Source: Pomacea canaliculata (taxonomy: Eukaryota; Mollusca; Gastropoda; Architaenioglossa; Ampullariidae). From it: a DNA stretch of 64,000 nucleotides. The notes below the pieces were generated by a model. The model had not been told where the DNA came from and did no database searches. It worked only from the letters and a program-made list of their open reading frames with translations. The translations under genes were made by a program, and so were the position numbers. Location: the NCBI RefSeq assembly GCF_003073045.1, contig NC_037594.1, positions 23,566,927-23,630,926 of the forward strand, read 5' to 3'. Shown here in pieces: positions 12,162 to 24,600 of the stretch (position 1 is the stretch's first letter; every line of letters begins with the position of its first letter).

Positions 12162-13985
12162 TGTTCTATGTCACCTGTCAGGAAGTATTGTCAAAACATA
12201 TTTTTATAGTCTGGCCATTGTATGTTGTGATGTTTTGAGCCACTCCTCCCTGAGGCGCATAGTGTATTGGGTCTGTGGTGTTTGACTGGTGTTTGCGCGC
12301 GCACACGTGGGCGTATGTGTGTGAGTGCGCACGTGCGTCACTGTGTGGGTGTGGTTTGAGTGACAGAAAAAACATGCCATAGATGACATCTATGTATGTT
12401 TGTATTTGCTCATGTGGGTAGGATGGATCTTTGCATAATTAATGTGTAATATCCGTGCAATTAAATTTCCGTGCAGTTAAATTTTCACATAATTATAAAC
12501 TCTATAGTTTCTAGCATTTCAGGAATTTATAAAAAAAAACCTCAAACCATGAATAACACTATAAAGATTCCATTCAAGTTTCTTCCCCATTCTCTCTCTC
12601 TATATATAAAACAAGCACAAAAAGCAAAAATAACGAAAACAACTAATATCTTTGTCGTGAGAACGTAGCAACTTTGAAGATGAATGTATTCTCCAAACAA
12701 AATCGTGAGAAGAATGTAATTAGCAAATAACAATGCTAAAGACAAGAAAGCATGTCCTGAGACAATAATAAAACCACCCTGTTGGGTCTCTTGAAACACC
12801 TGACCAATCAGTTCACCAAAATTACTGAGGACGATGCTTCTGGTTACTTCTTCTGTAGAGACTTAAAGAAGAAACAACAGAGGTTGGACCGCAGATGCAA
12901 CTACAGACTGTATTCGACTGTCTCAAACCCAAGCTACATATCATACAGTGTGTTATATTTTGGGACATGTACGTTAGTACTTTTTTTTTGGAAGAAGAAG
13001 TTGTTGTTCCTGCTGCTGATGATGATGATAATGATGATTAAATAAACAAGGTTTGTTAAAAAAATATTCATGACTAGAATATTTCTCGCTCTTTCTTTCG
13101 TCATCTGTTGATGGGGAAACATTTACTGGGAGACAAAAGGCAGATCCGTGATGAAAGCAACCCTTGTCAGACAGTCTTCGTGGTGAATGTTGACGAGACC
13201 ATCCATCTTTTTCTGGTGCTCGTGCTGACCGACTTCGTGACACCTGACGTGTCATCAGCTTACGTAAACACTGCGATGTTGACGGGTGCAAAGGTCACGG
13301 AATGGTAAGTGGACTTTGTTTCCGGGACGTCTTCAGTCCTCTAACGAGGGTGAGAAAAGACGGTTAGCCCGAACACTACCAGCTGCTAGAGAAAAATTTG
13401 ATATGGGGGCAAAATATCGTGAGCAAAAATATTTGACATTTTTACTATGTCTTCGTAAAACGTATCTTTTTATTTAATGGCACGCTTTCATTTACTGTTA
13501 AATTTTACTTGAAAATCAAACCAACTCCTTTTATTAACTACCTGTCAGATGAATATGATGTAATACAGTGTACTTGCTACAACTAAAATAATATTCATTA
13601 ATTCTTTACAAGTAACCTTTTCTTAAATGTTAAATTCCTGTAAAGCAGTGCGTAATTCGTTTTACATTGCCTCCTCTATTAGGACTTGAACTGTTTCTAA
13701 ATATTTTGTTAAATACTGAATAAATAATAGTTCTTTTCTACTTAATTTATCAGGACAAAATCCTTTTTCCAGTTTGGGAATTGATTTTATTAAGTATTGT
13801 TTTCTGAAGAATGTTACTACGTATCATAAACATAAATGTAAATCTATCTTTCTATCTTTCAGACTACAAATGTTGGTGACTGAATATTCAAAGAACATTG
13901 GTATTATTAGGAATACAGAATTGTATCTGCTTTTAAGCTTCTTTTATACAACAACTGTTCTAACCGTAAATAACTGCAGAGAAGT
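12162..13985. other. Noncoding stretch, no gene seen
   Basis: No gene is supported. Features are a GT/GC-rich low-complexity patch at 12295-12350, AT-rich sequence, and a run of ATG codons at about 13015-13040 on the plus strand that has no signal peptide and looks random. Confidence 0.4.
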
Positions 13986-13989
13986 TTAA

Positions 13990-14320
13990 TTTCATCATCA
14001 TCATCCCCACTTGACTGGTGCTGATTGACAACCAGTTAAGGTGGCTCGCTACTACTAGCAATCAGGTGAGCCTGCCACTTGCGCGATGGGGAGCAGCTCT
14101 TGCAAGGAGTGATCAGTCCATTCCTTCACATTTGCCACTAAGTCTTGTCTCTCGATGTCCACTACCCTTCAAGGAACCCCGAAGGACGGTCTTATACAGA
14201 CTGTTGTGGCAGGCCACATGGCCGAACCAGACCGTATGTCCCTTAACCGTTACGAGAAGTTTCTGGTGTACCACGAAAATGTCGCTGAAATTCCAAACGC
14301 TGGTCTTGTGTTTCATGAAA
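13990..14320 (-). mobile_element. LINE 3' end fragment (RTE-like)
   Basis: The minus strand codes HTVWFGHVACHNSLYKTVL, then LRGSLKGSGHR. This matches the typical C-terminal tail of non-LTR polyproteins (W-F-G-H-V, then L-x-K-T and an R/G-rich patch). In a shifted frame the following bases read EWTDHSLQELLPIAQ, also typical. The copy ends in a (GAT)n tail at 13993-14005, as many RTE-type LINEs do. It is degenerate and only the last part of the element remains. Confidence 0.55.
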
Positions 14321-14974
14321 AAACACTGGCAGTGAAAGGAAGTAAATCTAACTGATTATTTAACTATGAATGTTTCTTTAAACAGTCGAAGTTATAATAC
14401 ACAAATTCCCTTTGAAAAAAAAGTTTGTCTCAGCGATTGGATGACCACAGTTATCTTTATGTACTTTTAAAAAGTGTTTGGATTTTACAAACGTCGGACA
14501 TAGCGAAAAGATTAAGCTTTCCCTTTAGTCTTATCTGACTTCATGAATCTGAATCAGTAGCGAAGCAGTTTGCATGTTTGGTCACGAGTTTCTTTGTCTT
14601 GCTGCTGTCTGTTTTTGGGGACAGAGGAAGAACTGCTGGACCAATAGTTTTTGCTAAAATATGGGCACCTGCCTTCTATAACGGACTTCATTTGTGCAAT
14701 AAATTTATTTTGTGGCATCTGAGAGGCAAGGGGATGTGGCCTACGACTCCCTAAACTGATAATGCAAACTTACTTGACTGTGAAGTCTGCTCTTGTTCAC
14801 CAGATGGCATACATGACCGAGATATGAAAGTTTGTTGCCTGTAGGAGATTGTATTTGGTTAAACTACATAAAGAAATCAAAAACCTTGCATAAGGACGAC
14901 AGAAGTTTTCCTTGTACCACTAAAAACGATAAGAGATCGATAGGCAAAGTGTTTTATCATAATCTTTAGCAAAG

Positions 14975-15165
14975 ACATGAGAAGTGGATAGCCAAGTGGT
15001 TAGAGTTATTGAAACCGAAAAGAGCGCAGGTTCGATACCCGTGTAGCTAGCTAAATGCTGTTTGACTCCGCTGTAAGGAAGGGATACCTGACTCCATAGA
15101 GGGCTGTGGAAATAGAAAGTAGCGAGAACGAGATGGACTCCAACTTCCCACCAAAAAACAAACAA
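14975..15165 (+). mobile_element. tRNA-derived SINE
   Basis: An A-box-like TGGATAGCCAAGTGGTTAGAG segment (14985-15005) and a B box GGTTCGATACC (15029-15039) sit at tRNA spacing. A non-tRNA body follows (ATACCTGACTCCATAGAGGG, then GAGATGGACTCC) and the tail is (CAAA)n. A second body fragment lies at 58105-58200. Confidence 0.72.
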
Positions 15166-15195
15166 ACAAACAAACAAGCAAACAAACAAAACAAA
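15155..15195 (+). repeat. (CAAA)n microsatellite / SINE tail
   Basis: The repeat directly follows the SINE body and is probably its expanded tail. Confidence 0.7.
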
Positions 15196-15830
15196 TACAA
15201 GCTATATTCAGCATATATATTTTTTGCACGTGATAACAACACCACACATTTCGTTGAATGCAAATGTCCTCCAAGCAACACAACAACTTTATTTACCAAA
15301 CATTAACACCTTGAACTTCATCGGATATCCAGAAACTGTCTGAAATCTCAAGGGATCATAAAACAGTCTACATTAATTTGAAAGAAATTCCTGCATCAAC
15401 AGGGGAGGAGGGAGGATGGGGCGTGGTTATGAAGCGAGAGAAAGTCGTTTCCCTCGGGCAAAATAAAAAAGTATTATTTTCATAATAACAATACGTAGCC
15501 TAGACACCATGTAGAGTAGACTACTTCATGTTTTGACATGTTTTGACATTTTGACATACAGTATTAATGCGACATCTGCCGGGGTGTGGACACCGCTTTA
15601 ACTTCGGAAACAACTCGCTTGTCCTAGGGTTCCCCATGCTGCTCCAGGACAAAGACTTCGCCTCGTTTCATAACTTCAGCCCCAGGAGATAAAGTCACCA
15701 GACTCAACATGTAGTTAAAAAAGTAAATTGTAGCCAAAGCGGGGCTGAACATGTAGCTAAAGGAGTTTCTGCTGTCTAGAGAGTTCCTGTGCCACTACCG
15801 CAAAGGGAGACAACTTCCGTGTCTTAGAAA

Positions 15831-16455
15831 TTAGAAAGCTCTTCCGCCCTTCGCTGTTCCTCCTACGGCAGCTGTGCCTTTTAGCCCCCTAGTGCCGAGC
15901 ATCATCGTCAGAAGTCTCGTGAGATTGTCGTTGCCAGAGCCAGCCGCGAGAGGTAGCATGTACTGCATCATCTGTGGGTTCCGCATTGCCATCATGTATA
16001 ACATGGAGTTTTCTCCGTTAAGATTGTTGAAGAAGAGGGGAAGCAACTTCATGTCTGAAAAAAATATCAACAGAAAATTTTCGTGATGAGTGCGTGAGGT
16101 CACTTTTCAGTTTAAATCGGATGACTGGATCACCCATTGATGATTGATTCTATTAAGTACGTCGAGGGGTGTCAGTATGGCTTTTTTTCAGCAAAAGAAC
16201 ATATATATATATATTTTGGAGCCATATGGGCGGTAACTCTGGGTAAAAAAAATACGAAGTTGTCACTCCTGCTACCACAGGATAAGGATATAGCCAAACA
16301 TTGATGATGATTATTATGATTATTATAATTATGAGTATTATTATGATAATTATTATGATTATAATAAAATTACACTCACTCGAGTTGGCTCGAGCTTGTC
16401 CGTCTGCCCGCGGTGTCAGGAGGAACAGCAAAACCAGAAAAGCTGTGTATTTCAT
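15831..16455 (-). CDS. Met-rich secreted protein, cluster member 3 (99 aa)
   Basis: Coding exons 16455-16380 and 16054-15831 join in frame through a phase-1 intron (donor GTGAGT, acceptor TTTTTTTCAG). The signal peptide is MKYTAFLVLLFLLTPRADGQ. The last exon codes NMKLLPLFFNNLNGENSM, then LYMMAMRNPQMMQ, then YMLPLAAGSGNDNLTRLL and a TMMLG run. It ends with a Gly/Ala/Thr/Lys tail (GTAAVGGTAKGGRAF). About 10 Met and no Cys are in the mature chain. The two blocks on either side of AMRNP resemble one another, as in members 1, 2 and 4. A TATA box and leader exon lie upstream. A possible AATAAA on the minus strand at 15293-15288 would end the transcript. The molecular function is not known. Confidence 0.75.
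16296..16370. repeat. (ATT/ATG)n low-complexity run
   Basis: An impure trinucleotide run lies in the intron of Met-rich member 3, close to its donor at 16379. Confidence 0.7.
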
Positions 16456-17181
16456 GTTGGCTTGTAGTGCCTCCTACCTGGAGACAAGTTCATCGATCAC
16501 TACATGCAAATATTGTCAACTGTTATGAATATAAACCTGGCGAGCAGGCTAACTGACAGAAAATGTGCTAAACTTTCACATTACAGTCAGTGTTCCAAGA
16601 TTACTTTTGTTGATCATCAGAAACAGTTTCTCTCAATGAAGTACCTGACAAAGACTAGAACTTGTCAGCATACAAACAATTTCCAAGCAAAAATAATCTT
16701 TCGCAGTGACATGTAATAACAACTATGACATTTTTATAAATATAATTTGTTTTTGTTCAGTCCATTGTTGTGCAATGTTGTCTTTGAAACTGTTGTACAG
16801 CAAAGACGCAGTAAGTGATTTCTTGGAGTCGGTATCATTAGATGGTCGTAATAGTGATAACAATGAGATAACACTTTATAATTTTTTTTTGTAAAGAGGG
16901 CAAATTGAAAATCATACCATCTCACATGCTGTTGTTGTTTTATGTACATGCAAAGAATTCAGTGGAAAAAATAACTCTTGCTTAATTTGGCGACAGTGGT
17001 ATTAACACATCAAATACACAGCAAAACACAAGAGGAACTTATCACATAATAGCCGGTAATTAATTAGTCTGCATCCCATGTCATTGAAACAGCAGCAAAA
17101 TAAAATTAATAAAATTTTTTATTAGCTACAGTCTTAATTAGCGTGAATAAATCATGCTGAAACACAGTTATTTCCCTTTAC

Positions 17182-17425
17182 CTGTGGTGTGCCTAAGGAA
17201 GACAGCAAGTGTCTATCGCATCACGAAGGCGACATGATATGCTAGCTAGACTTATATGTACTTCTGTATTTTTTAGAGATGTAACGGATTCGGTGTAGGA
17301 ATTGTTAGCATAAAAATTGAATCTGTTCTTTCCGTTATGTAGATGTCGCGTGCATTTTTTTCTGACCATCTTTACAAAAGTGTTAATGTTACGAATCTTG
17401 ATGCTCACCAAAGGTGGTTTTTATA
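17182..17425 (-). promoter_or_regulatory. TATA box and probable noncoding first exon of Met-rich member 3
   Basis: TATAAAA reads on the minus strand at 17425-17419. A leader exon of about 210 bases could end at 17182 with donor GTAAAG and splice to the acceptor CTCCAG at about 16478. The exon is longer than those of its sisters, so its border is less sure. Confidence 0.45.
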
Positions 17426-17429
17426 GCCC

Positions 17430-20115
17430 AATCTCGAATGCCTTTAAGTGTATTTTCATAGTTTGATATGACACTACACTCTTTTAAATATTATTTGCAT
17501 ACAATTGTAATCTGATCTGGAATTCCCTGCATACATAAGTGTAGTGTATGTTTAGCAACCGGGTCTTAATTATTGACCAGCCAGACAGCATCTCTTATGG
17601 CGATCTCGGGGTTTGGTTTTTAGAGACTTCTACATTATAAGTAAAGACAAATCACAAACAAAAATGTAAAATAGTTATTCGTCTGTCAGAAGCAAAAGAT
17701 TAACATATTAACTTAGACTTCTGATGTCCATGCATCTTCAAAGCGGACATGCATTTTGGTAAAGTTAAATGTCATTTTCCGTACTACACTTTAAACTTAT
17801 TACACAAATCACAACGATTCAACAAGGCAGTAACTGTAAACTCCATTGGGTCCATCTTATTTGCTGACATTGTAAGATGTCATTTGAAAATACTCGTAAA
17901 CAGAAATCCGATGGCAGATGATATAGATATGTCAAAATCCAACATCTATATAAGAAATGAAAAAAATCTGTGTTAACGTCAAGAATATTTGAATACAAGG
18001 ATACCCTTTGAGACACATAATCCCTCAAGGAAATAAGTGTATACATGAAGTATGATAGTGATGACCCAGCACAGGCGTTTCTAGGTTTTTTTATTTTTAT
18101 TTTTTTAACCAAAGAAACTTAATACGTTCTATCTGTGGAATGTTTTGTTGTTTTACAATAAGCATTTATAATATGATTATGATGATTACAAAACAACTGT
18201 ACTGAAAATAATAACGAATACTTTTCTTTAACTATTTCTAACCGATTAAATGATTAAAACTTGTTTCAAAGCAAACATCCGTTTTCAGAAATTATCATCT
18301 GCATTTCTGCTGGCAAAGGACGATATAAAATGAAAAAAAAAAAATGACTTGAGAGCAAACTCACAGTTTTTCTGTACAGGCTCTCCCTACACACATCCGG
18401 CTGCTAACACTGATCTCTTATTTACCAGTTCCCAGGCTCTGCCGGTGTACACAATTTGAGAAGATTATAAAACTTCTGTAATCATTTGTGTTGTTTTCAA
18501 TGTGTTTATTTTCCGTTTCAACGCTGCTATTTTTGAAAAGAACAATCTTAGAACTTATACTTTACCTAGGAATGTGATATTTGTTTCTATATACATATAT
18601 ATTCTGTATCTATGTGAACTTCACCTTTAGACAAGTCGACGAGGAGAATGTTCAGAGACACGGCTGAATGAGACCAAAATTAACCAACCCAGCAAGTTAT
18701 ACCAGCAGTGAACACCATAGATCAATCTATGAGACAGCTTGTCAAATATTTCATCTTAAATGTTTGTGTTAATGTGAAATCAGGATCCGGCTTTCCGCGA
18801 AGTCATGTTGAATATGAAAGTTGCAAGCTCATCCATCCACCTTATGTCTGTCACAGAAATTAATAACTTTTTTCTGCTAGACTCTTTAAAAGGAAGACTA
18901 TCCACAGATGACTTTACCACGACTAGAAACCTTTCTGAACCCTGAACTGTCCACTCCTTTTTTCTTTCTTTTTTTTTTTTTTTTTTTTTTGTCTTTTTTT
19001 TTTTTTGGTTTTCTTTTGTTTTGTTATCTTGCGCCTTCTCAGAAAATACGTCGACTATACGCAGAAAAGTATTCAAGTATTAATAATAATGGCTGCTTGG
19101 AGGGTTGAGCATTATAATAAGTATTTAAGTTACCATGTAGGCGGGGATAGAAATGGCTGTCAGTTGATTTTGCTGTTCTTTAAAGTCGCGAGGATTATTT
19201 CAGGCAAAGGTCATATTAAAATTAGTTTCTTGGACATCGGAAGAAATAGCTTAAAAAGTAAGACAGAAGTCAACAGTTGAACTATCATGTTTAATAGGAG
19301 TTTTTGAGTTCATCCACTTGCATAGGAGTTTTTTGAGTCCTTAATGACTATAGCGGGGGTGTAGGTGGGGAGGGTGAAAAATCTCAACAGCATTATTTTT
19401 AATTCAAAAAGTCCGTCATGATTGAGTTTATTTTCAAAGAGTTCACCTCTGGTATTGAAGCGAAAGATGAAGACCACACTTTTATTATTTAGCAAACAAA
19501 CAAACAACATAGATAAATAAATGAATAAAGTTCATTTTAAGAAAAGCAAGATATAAGCCTTCATAATAAAGGTGCGTCCTTCAAGGATCATAAAACAGGT
19601 TATAAAAGCGTATGAAAATGAGCACACAAAACAAAACACTAGCTTAGATTCTAAAACAAGCAAATACTTCCGGTTTTTGAAGAATTTAAAAATAAAATTA
19701 ATTTGTACAAAATGTGTAAATAGAACTTTACATGGTAAATGGGCCATCCAATAAGATGAACAGGTCATTTTCCTTCCATGTTTCTGACAAAATCAGTCTG
19801 ACTACTAAAGGAATGTGAAAGATTTTATTGAATTTGAATAGACGGGATACAGACATTGACTTAATGCTCAGATTCAAGAGGTCAACGAAGACGATGGAAG
19901 GAGAGTGTTGATGGAGGTCTATGTGGTCGTCAGATGATGTTTGCTTCGTGAAAGCAGGAGACGAGTTGTTTATACACCGTTCAACCAAACAAGCACTGCG
20001 GTGCACGGTTCTTCTTCTCTTCACCCAAGCAGCATTCCCAGCATTCCAAGCATTCCCAGCATTCAAGCTGGTTCGAGAGCATTGAGACGTACCGCACGAG
20101 CTCGACACGAGTTTG
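17430..20115. other. Noncoding stretch, no gene seen
   Basis: AT-rich sequence without supported exons. A T-rich low-complexity block lies at about 18958-19020. AATAAA on the minus strand at 19829-19824 is a likely poly(A) signal for Met-rich member 4, about 290 bases beyond its stop. Confidence 0.45.
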
Positions 20116-21887
20116 TTACATCATACCACCGCCTCCCATCGGACTCCCCATACCACCGCCCATGCCACCTCCCATGCCATTCATCATCATCATCATCATC
20201 ATTCTCATCGACATGTCGCTGCCACCGCCCATGGCCAACATCGGTAACATCATGTTCATTCCACCACCACCACCCTGCGAGCCGCCTCCACCCATCATCA
20301 TCATCATCATCAAGGGCATCAAGGCACTGTCGCTGCCACCACCCATCATCATGGGAAGCATCATGTTTGCTGAAAATAGAACAAGCAACAAGAATGAATG
20401 ATGTTCCTTCTAACATTAAAAAAGATAATATTAATGTCTCCCAAATATTCATAATTTCTCTCTTCCTTAAAAGTCATTCTCATTTCAATATCCATTCACT
20501 AACAGCATGTATGATATATTTATCAAGGGGTGGGTTTCTATCCATTTAAGGGTTGACCAATGGTCGCTCATAGATTGGATGGTTAGTACATTTCCTACAA
20601 GCCAATGAACGTAGATAAAAGTAGATGATACACGTGGCTCGCGCTCATTTCTTTTGCACTCGGGAGGAACTGAGACCCCAGATGTGAGACGACCACGTGT
20701 CGCAAGCAGATTAGTGTGAGCAGCTGTCTACAATTAATATCAATATTTATGAAAAGATTGTGGTGTTAACAGTGAGATTGCCTGTTCCTCCTCCCCTTCC
20801 ATCTCTTCCTTCCTTCTACTCTCTTCTGTCTATTCCCTGTATCATCCTCAGTTAGTCGTGGTGCAGTCCCAGGTAAATCCGAACAGGGCGGTCTGGTTGC
20901 ATATTGTTATCCCTTTACCGAAATTATTCTTTCATGAGATTCCCGCTTCCCTTAATTTATCCCGTTCCACTAGAAATGGTCATGAATTACAATTATTATT
21001 TCATTGCTCTATTAATGTTTGGGTTGTTTTTTTGTGTCTGGTATTTACCAGCTGAATTTGTGCATTCTGCATTGTTAAAAAGCTGTTCAGTCTAATAAAA
21101 TATCAGAAAGTTGTTTTCACCTATATAGATTCTGTTCTGAGTTTCTGCAGACACACCTTTATTATATTTTTTCTCATGTAGGATGTGATCAACACCTTTC
21201 CTCTTTTCTCTCGCTCTCACAAGTGTTTCATGCCAGACCACTTGCTTGCAGCAATAAAATTTCATTCTCTGAAGTCTGTGTTAGTATTAGATGAACTCAA
21301 GATGACAGGTACTTACATTTATCGGGTATTTGCACACCCTTATCTCGAAGGTATAATAAATAAGTCCCACTTATCACACTAGATACACTTATCGTGCCCG
21401 AAAACATGAGACTCATGGATGACTAAGTGGGATCATGCCAAAAAATTGTTGACTGAGAGCCAAAACTATGCATGAAAACCATGTTGGTGCCTTGATTAGC
21501 GAATATTGCTTTCAGAAACTTTCCAGTTAAGTGAGCAACAGATTCGGGTTAGTAGTATAGTAGTATAACAACTGGAAAGGGTGAGAAAAGATGAACTTGT
21601 ACCATCTTCTTGTGAAGATGTACCACAAGCAGATGGTCAGGAGAAAGTTTAACTAATTGTGCTTAACTCAAGACCCATGCAGTATTTAAGAATAAGTGAA
21701 GAAATCGTTGGTGCATGCATGGTATTCTGTAATCTAAAACCCATGTTTTCATTTTATTATAAATTTATATTTTGCAAAACTAGGAAATCTTCAGTTTCCA
21801 GTTAATATTCATGTGGTACTCACGCATCTGGGCAAAGGACGCAGTAGCCAGTAAGGCCAACAGTAAGAAGATGTAACAAGCCTTCAT
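20116..21887 (-). CDS. Met/Gly-rich secreted protein, cluster member 4 (105 aa)
   Basis: Coding exons 21887-21824 and 20369-20116 join in frame with a phase-1 intron (donor GTGAGT, acceptor TTTTCAG). The signal peptide is MKACYIFLLLALLATASFAQ. The mature chain of about 85 residues is extreme: by my count 33 Met and 27 Gly, no Cys and one Arg. It holds two copies of a block, NMMLPMMMGGGSDSALMP and NMMLPMLAMGGGSDMSM, each followed by a run of six or seven Met, and a tail of GGGM repeats. The GGSD turn matches SGSD of member 1 and SGND of member 3. The plus strand also stays open here because Met and Gly codons read as His and Pro, but it has no start logic. Function is unknown; it is probably a secreted structural peptide. 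Confidence 0.8.
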
Positions 21888-22289
21888 TGTGGACGAGTGG
21901 CGGAAAGCCCCTGAAACAGAAACAAGTATATTATGTATGGAAACACCAAGTAAATAACACCAATAATCGTGGCACTTAATTGTGAATGCTGGAGACTACA
22001 ATCAGAAAATCTAGAAATCTTTTCCCGTTTCAATTTTCATTGCAAGGCATCATGCTACCCGCATGGCTGTGACACACTAGCAAACATGTAACAGTCGCAA
22101 TTCTAGTCGGCTGATTTAGTTCAGAAAAGTGGTAATCTACAGATGTTTCAGACACGGATGTCATATAAAATAATCTCCATTACAAACGAGCCTAATGTTG
22201 GAAACAGGACAATAGCCGAGGACTATCCAATGTCTCGTTTTGTCTAACGGAAACCGTACTTGCATGAAGTGAACCGTGACGGCCATGTC

Positions 22290-22720
22290 AGTTAAAGAGG
22301 TGGCTTTTTTTAATTTTTTTTTTTTATTTTTTTGCTATTCCCGGCATTAGGTCGTTGTCCTATATGAGGACCCTGGAGTCGGCTGTATGTAAGGTCATAA
22401 GTCAGGCGACACTAAGGCCACGTTTTTCGGCTTATTTTCTGAAATGTTTGTGTGGCATATGAGTCTTAAGTGAGACGTTGGTCTCAAGTGGCAGGTCAAC
22501 TATTCAGACCACGTTTAGTAAAGTCGACTTGCACTGGAGACCGGAAATTTGAGACATATTTTTCAAGATCTGAAATCCAGCCTAGATCTCATCCCTGATT
22601 GGTTCACTTTCAATGACGTCATAATGACGCGGCAACGACGCATTCTGTTGCTTTTAATGGCGACTGAAAACCGTCACTTAACGTCTGCATGACCAGCCGT
22701 TTTAACAAATTAGTGATTTT
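22290..22720. other. Intron of member 4 with perfect CRE
   Basis: The long intron between the leader exon and the signal-peptide exon holds a palindromic TGACGTCA at 22614-22621, within sequence that looks repeat-derived. I see no exon here. Confidence 0.35.
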
Positions 22721-23787
22721 TTTTTCCAAAAACCAAAACAGTTCCTTATCATAGTAGTAATCGACACCCTTATTACAGAGTCACTCTTTACTTGTGAGGA
22801 TCATCAGGACAGTTTCAGTCACGTGGTAATATTCAGCCGTGGTTGGCTCAGCCATATATTCCAGGACTCACCGCCTATTTCTTTTCTTGTCAAACTCTGC
22901 ATTCTGGAATTACACTGTGGAACTATGGAGACATCATCTTTCATTTTTGAAAAAGCAAATTTGCGATTTAGCAATGATTGTTGATGCAGGCTGGACACTT
23001 ATTACTACACCTGTTGTGCTCTGGTTGGGGACACCAGGGTCACATCCCCTCCCAGCACCACCATCATCACCACTAGACTCATCCTTTCCCCCAACTCGAC
23101 CATCACAGACCGCCAGTGTGGTACGGCAGCATGTTGCTTAAAATGCAGGTTAAGTTTAAATTTCAGCATGTTAATAAAACGTCTGCTTTCAGAGAAATTG
23201 AAAGAGCTTGGCCAGGTATTACTTTCAAACAAAATACACGTGAGATTATTTCTAAAATACAATTCTGCTACACTGGAAATCTTATCAGAGAGAGATAAAA
23301 TTTCCAGAGGCGGACCTTCCAAGCCAGCTATCTGGCTGATTAAACTCTGTGTGAGCCACGGCTACTACTTGTCTCCTAACACAATCAACAGCCAAGCTCT
23401 ATTTTGTAAGACATAAGCCATTTGTTATCTCACTAAAACACAGCTGGGGGTAGTTTACTAATCACAGTGGTTTTCCTTTAGGCCCTTCCTAACCGGGCGA
23501 AGAGTCGAAGCGTCCAACCTCTGAAGTTCCACAAAGTTCCATCGTCTTGGCAAAGGCATTAGTTATGTCTTGGACTCAGCATGTTGATCAAAGATTCTAG
23601 AATGCCCTTCACATCCCTATGCCACTGATTTTCTGTGCTTTTCTCACACATTTCCGATCCTGGTCAGACACTTGACTGCATTCTCCCGGTTAAGAAAGGC
23701 CTCAAGAAAACTACAACGCCGCAAAAAATTCTACACTCATTGTTTCCATTCCATGCCATAGACCACAAAATATAGTGGACACCTCAC

Positions 23788-23888
23788 CTTGCGAAAATGT
23801 TCTTCAAGATGTAGATGGCGCTGCTGAGAGGTAGCCAATGAAACCTGCTCGGGAGCTTTTATAGGTAACTGTCCAAGCGCTGACGTCA
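23788..23888 (-). promoter_or_regulatory. CRE, TATA box and noncoding first exon of Met-rich member 4
   Basis: On the minus strand a perfect CRE, TGACGTCA (23888-23881), lies about 20 bases before TATAAAA (23863-23857). A leader exon starts near 23832 and ends at 23788 with donor GTGAGG. It would splice to an acceptor TTTCAG whose exon begins at 21910, 23 bases before the ATG. This is the clearest promoter in the cluster. Confidence 0.65.
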
Positions 23889-24600
23889 TCCTCTGGGAGA
23901 CTACAGTTAATTCCAAAAGAAATATTCTCTCTTTTACCTGTCCTAAATCCGACGATCCTCATCCCTCATCTTGGTTCGCCGAGACTGTCTGACATTTATG
24001 CTGGGCCTTTCGTATTCCCGCCCTTACCTCGAAGACAAAGTGCACATTTCAAGAAAAGTTTTGTGATTGTTCTCAATTGTGTTCCTTTGTGTCTTAACAA
24101 TGAGTTCTTTCATAAGAGACATGCAAGAGACCTTATTGCGAAAACAAAGAAAGGCTTTCAACCTCCATCGGCTAGGTTTTATTTTTTTTTTTTTTTATCT
24201 TGCACATGCTAGAGAGAGAGAGAGACAAGGAAACGAAGGAAACAGAAGGTGGAGATAGAGAAAGAGGGGTGGGGGACAGACAGGCGGAAACTGAGAAACA
24301 GATAGGAGAAAACTTGTGGAAAATTCTAGAATAGACATAAAAATATTGCACAGCATTTGCAAGCTTGTCTCCTGTTTTAATGCATAACAAAATATTTTTG
24401 CACTCGTTGACATCTGAACGTTCGTTTTAGGTCAACTTTTTGTGCTCTGTTTGGTCTTGGTTCGATGTATTTTGTGTTATGTTTTATTTTTATGTTTTAT
24501 ATTTGATTATGTTATGTTTTGCTTTTTGTCTCTTGTGTTTTGAGTCTTGTTTTGTTATAGTTTGTGCTTTGTTTTGTTTTGTTTCGTTATTTTTGTTTTT

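Noticed and set aside
19941-20549. Long plus-strand frame rich in His, Ser and Pro
   Set aside because: It is the opposite strand of the Met/Gly-rich exon of member 4. Its composition follows from reading ATG and GGN codons backwards, and it has no signal peptide or splice logic.
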